Below are positions 42,392-45,984 of a stretch of DNA of 45,984 nucleotides, piece after piece (position 1 is the first letter of the stretch; each line of letters starts with the position of its first letter). This stretch comes from DATELY01 sp035276085. GTDB lineage: Bacteria; Pseudomonadota; Gammaproteobacteria; Steroidobacterales; Steroidobacteraceae. A program made the translations under genes and the position numbers. The stretch lies in the NCBI GenBank assembly GCA_035276085.1, contig DATELY010000158.1:1-45984 (forward strand). Direction: 5' to 3'. A model generated the notes under the pieces. The model was not told the origin of the DNA. It did not search any database and saw nothing but the letters and a program-made list of their open reading frames with translations.

Positions 42392-42721
42392 CTACTGCGC
42401 AAACGCCGCGAGGCGTGTGAGGAAGGTGTGATCGCCTTCGATCGCCATGAACCCGATCAGCACCAGTAGCGCGACGGGCGGCGTGAGGATTGCGAGCTTC
42501 AACCCCAATCGCTCCCATTTCATGTGCATGAAGATCGCGACGATGAAGCCGGCCTTCAACAGCATGAAGAGGATGATCAACGACCAGCGCAGGTAGCCCT
42601 GCAACTGGTAGTAGTCGATGAGATAGGAGAACGTGCTGAATACGAACAGCAGCAGCCAGATCCACAAGTAGATCTTGATCGGGTGTTGTTGATGCGTATC
42701 AGCCGGAGCATGCGACGCCAT
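42392..42721 (-). CDS. Cytochrome c oxidase subunit IV (COX4_pro / CtaF-like)
   Basis: 109 residues with three helices (IYLWIWLLLFVFSTFSYLI, WSLIILFMLLKAGFIVAIFMHM, LGLKLAILTPPVALLVLIGFMAI). The KAGFIVAIFMHMKWE segment is diagnostic of the bacterial cytochrome c/quinol oxidase subunit IV family. The ATG at 42721 is preceded by GAGGGGGA and begins the soluble N-terminus MASHAPADTHQQHP; an in-frame ATG nine codons earlier lacks a ribosome site. Follows the subunit III gene by 36 bp. Confidence 0.88.
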   Translation of the reverse strand: MASHAPADTHQQHPIKIYLWIWLLLFVFSTFSYLIDYYQLQGYLRWSLIILFMLLKAGFIVAIFMHMKWERLGLKLAILTPPVALLVLIGFMAIEGDHTFLTRLAAFAQ

Positions 42722-42757
42722 GTGACTCCCCCTCACCGCCTGATCCATGCTGCACCT

Positions 42758-43447
42758 CTACCACAGATAGAAGAACGCGAAGATGAACACCCACACCAGA
42801 TCCACGAAGTGCCAGTACAGGCCGGCGACTTCGACGGTCTCGTACGTACCCTTGCGGTCGTAGAAACCATTCAGCACGCGCGTGGCCACCACGCACAGAT
42901 AGATCACACCGCAACTCACGTGCAGACCATGGAAGCCCGTGATCATGAAGAAGGCGGAACCGAACTGCGCCGCACCCATGGGATTGCCCCACGGTCGCAC
43001 GCCCTCATGCACGATGAGCTTGGTCCACTCGAACGCCTGCATGCTGACGAACATCACTCCGAACAGTGCGGTTGCGAACATCAGCGCCGCCGTTTTCGCC
43101 CGATCGCGCCGGTAACCGAAGTTCACGGCCATCGCCATCGTGCCGCTGCTGCTGATGAGCACGAAGGTCATGATGGCGATCAAGAGCAAGGGCACGGGCT
43201 GGCCGGCGAAGTCCAGCGCGAACACTTCGCTGGGATTCGGCCACTTCTCGGTCGTCGACATGCGCACGTTCATGTACGACGTGAGGAAGCACGTGAAGAT
43301 GAAGGTGTCGCTGAGCAGGAAGATCCACATCATCGCCTTGCCCCAGGGCACGGGGAAGGCTTGCTTGTCCGCTGACCAGTCCGCAGTGACTCCGCGCAAG
43401 CCACCCGGCGCGGTGGCTTCAGGGTTCGTCAGCACGTTCTCCGTCAT
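42758..43447 (-). CDS. Cytochrome c oxidase subunit III
   Basis: 229 residues of the heme-copper oxidase subunit III family with about five helices (short form). Characteristic: PWGKAMMWIFLLSDTFIFTCFLTSYMNVR, LLLIAIMTFVLISSSGTMAMAV, QAFEWTKLIVHEGVRPWGNPMGAAQFGSAFFMITGFHGLHVSCGVIYL and the ending VAGLYWHFVDLVWVFIFAFFYLW. The Glu in QAFEW and the FHGLHV histidines are conserved. A GAGGAAG ribosome site precedes the ATG. It is separated from the preceding subunit III-like gene by a REP-like pair. Confidence 0.92.
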   Translation of the reverse strand: MTENVLTNPEATAPGGLRGVTADWSADKQAFPVPWGKAMMWIFLLSDTFIFTCFLTSYMNVRMSTTEKWPNPSEVFALDFAGQPVPLLLIAIMTFVLISSSGTMAMAVNFGYRRDRAKTAALMFATALFGVMFVSMQAFEWTKLIVHEGVRPWGNPMGAAQFGSAFFMITGFHGLHVSCGVIYLCVVATRVLNGFYDRKGTYETVEVAGLYWHFVDLVWVFIFAFFYLW

Positions 43448-43473
43448 ATGACTTCCTCACCAGTTGACCATTT

Positions 43474-43590
43474 CCCCTCCCCCCCCTGCGCAGCGGGGGA
43501 GGGCTAGGGTGGGGGCGCACGAGCGGGCGATGGTGTCGAACTCCGCGTGCCCCCATCCTGTCCTTCCCCCGCTGCGCAGGGGAAGGGACG
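43474..43590. repeat. REP-like palindromic pair inside the cox operon, locus 5
   Basis: Left unit about 43474-43516 (CTGCGCAGCGGGGGAGGGCT then AGGGTGGGGGC) and inverted right unit 43549-43590 (core CCCCCGCTGCGCAGGGGAAG). Both cores match the others of the family. They lie between two co-directional cox genes, so read-through would place a strong hairpin in the mRNA and could lower expression of the downstream subunits or protect the upstream message. Confidence 0.85.
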
Positions 43591-43627
43591 TAGCTTAAAG
43601 TGCAGGATCAGTTGTTACAGCCCATCA

Positions 43628-44317
43628 TTAGGTTGACAGCAACAGGCCGAACAACACCAGCCACACCAACAAGAGGTAGTGCCAATAGGTCGTGCACAGC
43701 TCCACGCTCAGGCGCACATCGATGGCTTCCAGCGCTTGAGTTTGCAGGCGTAGCAAGGTCCTGCCGCAGACATACAGACCGCCGAGCAGGTGCAGGCCAT
43801 GCACCGCCGTGAGCAGATAGAAGAATGAGAGGGCCGGATCGCGCAGGAACCAGCCGTCCGTCGCAGCCGGAACGACCAGACGCCACGCATACAACTGACC
43901 CGCAATGAAGGCGAGTGTGAGCAACGCACCCAGCAGCAATCCGTCACGCGTCTGCTTCTTGTAGCCGCGGCGCACGCAGCTGCGCGCCCATTGCATGACC
44001 ATGCTGCTCGCCAGGAGTACGAACGTGTTGAGCCAGAGGACCTTCGGTTCGCTGAGTGCCTGCCAATCCTGGAGCGCGCCGTGTCCCTGGCCCATGCGCA
44101 TGTAGTAAGCCGAGATGAACAGCGAGAACAGCGAAGTGATGACGCCGAGGAACACCCACAACCCGACCTTCGCCGTTTGCGGGCGGTTGTCTTCGCTCGC
44201 GCTCGGCCCCTCGGGAAGCGGGCTTGCCTCCCAGGAGCGCGCCGACATCTTGCGCGCCAGGATGAACCAGGCGACGACGCCTAGAATCAGCCCGCCATAT
44301 GCGAGGGATAAAGTCAC
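43628..44317 (-). CDS. Second cytochrome c oxidase subunit III-like protein
   Basis: 229 residues, also of the COX3 superfamily but divergent: an extra N-terminal helix (LSLAYGGLILGVVAWFILARKM), TAKVGLWVFLGVITSLFSLFISAYYMRMG, WLNTFVLLASSMVMQWA, FLRDPALSFFYLLTAVHGLHLLGGLYVCG and the ending CTTYWHYLLLVWLVLFGLLLST. The LLTAVHGLHLLGG and YWHYLLLVW segments are the family hallmarks. The start is GTG at 44317, overlapping the coxI stop (GTGA). Two COX3-family genes in one operon are seen in some proteobacterial aa3/caa3-type clusters. Confidence 0.85.
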   Translation of the reverse strand: MTLSLAYGGLILGVVAWFILARKMSARSWEASPLPEGPSASEDNRPQTAKVGLWVFLGVITSLFSLFISAYYMRMGQGHGALQDWQALSEPKVLWLNTFVLLASSMVMQWARSCVRRGYKKQTRDGLLLGALLTLAFIAGQLYAWRLVVPAATDGWFLRDPALSFFYLLTAVHGLHLLGGLYVCGRTLLRLQTQALEAIDVRLSVELCTTYWHYLLLVWLVLFGLLLST

Positions 44318-45984
44318 GAATGCACTCCGTGGTCGCGCCCCGCGGGAATGCTCGGATCGGGTGGCACGTTCTGCGGAATGAAGTCCTGCGGCGCACCCGG
44401 GACGTTGTAGTCGTACGCCCAGCGATAGACGACCGGCAGATCCTTGCCCCAGTTGCCATGCTTCGCCGGTGTCTCGGGCGTCTGCCACTCGAGCGATGTG
44501 GCTCGCCACGGATTCGGCCCGGCAGGCTGACCCTTGAAGTACGAGCGCACGAGGTTGAAGAGGAAGATCGTCTGCGCAGACGCCACGATGCAGGCCGCAA
44601 TCGTGATCCACTCGTTCGCGAACTGCACCGAGGGCGGAATGAAGTCGATCGCATCGGGGTACGCGTAGTACCGCCGCGGCACACCGAGGATGCCCAGGTA
44701 GTGCATGGGCAGGTAGATGCAGTAGGTACCGATGAAGGTGATCCAGAAGTGGATCTTGCCGAGCGTTTCATCGAGCATCTTGCCGGTGATCTTCGGATAC
44801 CAGTGATAGATCGCTCCGAAGACCACCAGGATCGGCGACACACCCATCACCATGTGGAAGTGCGCCACGACGAAGTAGGTCGCCGACAGCGGCACATCGA
44901 CGGTCACGTTGCCGAGAAACAGTCCCGTGAGGCCCCCATTCACGAAGGTGAAGATGAAGCCGATCGCAAACAGCATCGGCGTATTCAGGTGCACGTCGCC
45001 CTTCCAGATCGTCAGGACCCAGTTGTACACCTTGATGGCCGTGGGCACGGCGATGATCAGCGTGGTGGTGGCGAAGAAGAAGCCGAAGTAGGGGTTCATG
45101 CCGCTCACATACATGTGGTGCGCCCACACGACGAAGCTCAGGATGCCGATCGCGAGGATGGCCCACACCATCATGCGATAACCGAAAATGTTGCGGCGCG
45201 CGTGGGTGCTGAGGAGGTCCGACACCACGCCGAACGCGGGCAGCGCAACGATGTACACCTCGGGATGACCGAAGAACCAGAACAGGTGCTGGAACAGCAG
45301 CGGGCTACCGCCACTGTGCTTCGAGGTCTCACCCATCGTGCTGATGGCCGGCATGAAGAAGCTCGTACCGGCGAGGTTGTCGAGCGACATCATGACCGCG
45401 GACACGAACAGCGCCGGGAACGCGAGCAGACCGAGGATCGACGCCGTAAAGATGCCCCACACCGACAGCGGCAAGCGCATGAACGTCATGCCACGGCAGC
45501 GTGCCTGCAGCACGGTCGTCACGTAGTTGAGACCGCCCATCGTGAACGCCACGATGAACACGGCCAGTGAGGCCAGCATGCAGATGATTCCCCAGCTGGC
45601 ACCCGGCGTGCCGGGCAGAATCGCCTGCGGCGGATACAGCGTCCAACCTGCACCTGTCGGTCCACCCGGCACGAACATGCCGGCAACCAGGATCAACACG
45701 GCGAGCAGATACACCCAGAAGCTCAGCATGTTCATGTACGGGAACACCATGTCCCGCGACCCGCACATGAGCGGAATGAGGAAGTTGCCGAAACCGCCGA
45801 GGAACAGCGCGGTGAGCAGGTAGATCACCATGATCATCCCGTGCATGGTGATGTACTGGTAGTACTCCTGCGGCGCGATCAGCGAGAAGACATGCGGGAA
45901 GCCGAGCTGCAACCGCATCAGCACGGAGAGCACGAGCGCGACCAGGCCGATGGCGATCGCGACAACAGCGTACTGCACCGCGAT
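44314..45984 (-). CDS. Cytochrome c oxidase subunit I, 5' end beyond window
   Basis: Catalytic subunit of an A1-type heme-copper oxidase: 556 residues are visible and the frame stays open to the window edge, so only a short N-terminus is missing. Haem a and CuB ligands appear in MHGMIMVIYLL (low-spin haem His), GHPEVYIVALPAFG (CuB His, cross-linked Tyr and D-channel Glu), AHHMYVSG (CuB histidines) and VAHFHMVMG (haem histidines). The D-channel entry shows GSRDMVFPYMNMLSFW; the second Asn of the usual NN pair is Met. It is the first visible gene of the operon; subunit II and haem assembly genes are expected off the right edge. Confidence 0.95.
   Translation of the reverse strand: MAVQYAVVAIAIGLVALVLSVLMRLQLGFPHVFSLIAPQEYYQYITMHGMIMVIYLLTALFLGGFGNFLIPLMCGSRDMVFPYMNMLSFWVYLLAVLILVAGMFVPGGPTGAGWTLYPPQAILPGTPGASWGIICMLASLAVFIVAFTMGGLNYVTTVLQARCRGMTFMRLPLSVWGIFTASILGLLAFPALFVSAVMMSLDNLAGTSFFMPAISTMGETSKHSGGSPLLFQHLFWFFGHPEVYIVALPAFGVVSDLLSTHARRNIFGYRMMVWAILAIGILSFVVWAHHMYVSGMNPYFGFFFATTTLIIAVPTAIKVYNWVLTIWKGDVHLNTPMLFAIGFIFTFVNGGLTGLFLGNVTVDVPLSATYFVVAHFHMVMGVSPILVVFGAIYHWYPKITGKMLDETLGKIHFWITFIGTYCIYLPMHYLGILGVPRRYYAYPDAIDFIPPSVQFANEWITIAACIVASAQTIFLFNLVRSYFKGQPAGPNPWRATSLEWQTPETPAKHGNWGKDLPVVYRWAYDYNVPGAPQDFIPQNVPPDPSIPAGRDHGVHS

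Noticed and set aside
44299..45570. 423-codon plus-strand frame opposite coxI
   Set aside because: His/Arg/Glu-rich shadow of the highly conserved oxidase subunit I.
1..45984. tRNA, rRNA or other structural RNA genes
   Set aside because: No cloverleaf with a GGTTCGANTCC arm or rRNA-like stretch was seen on either strand.

Overview
The window is about 46 kb of high-GC DNA (strong G/C bias at third codon positions) from a Gram-negative, aerobically respiring proteobacterium. The outer-membrane systems (TonB-dependent receptor, RND efflux, TonB-like protein), the DUF2909 'twin transmembrane' gene, the A1-type cytochrome c oxidase and the repeat content fit a gammaproteobacterium near Xanthomonadales/Nevskiales/Steroidobacterales. 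That placement is inference; no rRNA or tRNA gene is present to anchor it.

Layout. 1-6.1 kb: 3'-truncated dctA (minus), a VIT-family metal transporter and a two-gene RND efflux operon. 6.4-9.2 kb: two small membrane proteins, a MocR-type regulator and an unfamiliar HisRS-like protein. 9.3-18.7 kb: a molybdenum region, with modABC (minus) and then moeA, moaA, moaC, a MobA-MoaD fusion and a MoaE-MoeB-rhodanese fusion (plus). Two small secreted paralogues sit between the two halves, and a third copy of their domain is fused to a TonB-like C-terminal domain just beyond the Moco genes. 19.9-24.7 kb: a crotonase-family protein, an FG-GAP-like secreted protein and a hybrid histidine kinase. 24.8-28.6 kb: a metal-uptake operon (DUF2946, TonB-dependent receptor, PepSY membrane protein). 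29.2-35.6 kb: glgC, uppP, hutH, a flippase and a PIG-L deacetylase. 35.7-37.3 kb: an apparently intact IS1380-family element. 37.4-41.3 kb: a VOC protein, then aldehyde dehydrogenase and class II aldolase genes with a divergent LysR regulator. 41.6-46 kb: a stress-type glycine-rich protein and a cytochrome c oxidase operon running off the right edge.

The most unusual content is of three kinds. (1) The Moco genes are compacted by fusion: MobA+MoaD in one chain and MoaE+MoeB+rhodanese in the next, so sulfur carrier, its activator, its sulfurtransferase and its client synthase are carried by two translationally coupled proteins. (2) Intergenic space is occupied by two structured repeat families. 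One is a GC-rich REP-like palindrome (9 units at 5 loci, one pair a perfect 42-bp inverted repeat). The other is a degenerate 7-bp-periodic ('heptad') element at 5 loci whose arrays end in a conserved GGCCAGA-type heptad beside a hairpin; two copies share the edge CTAGTATGAAA and an 18-nt distal block. (3) CTAG marks the edges of three unrelated repeat classes here: the IS1380 target duplication, a 167-bp palindromic MITE-like element and the heptad elements.

No CRISPR array, tRNA, rRNA or prophage was seen.
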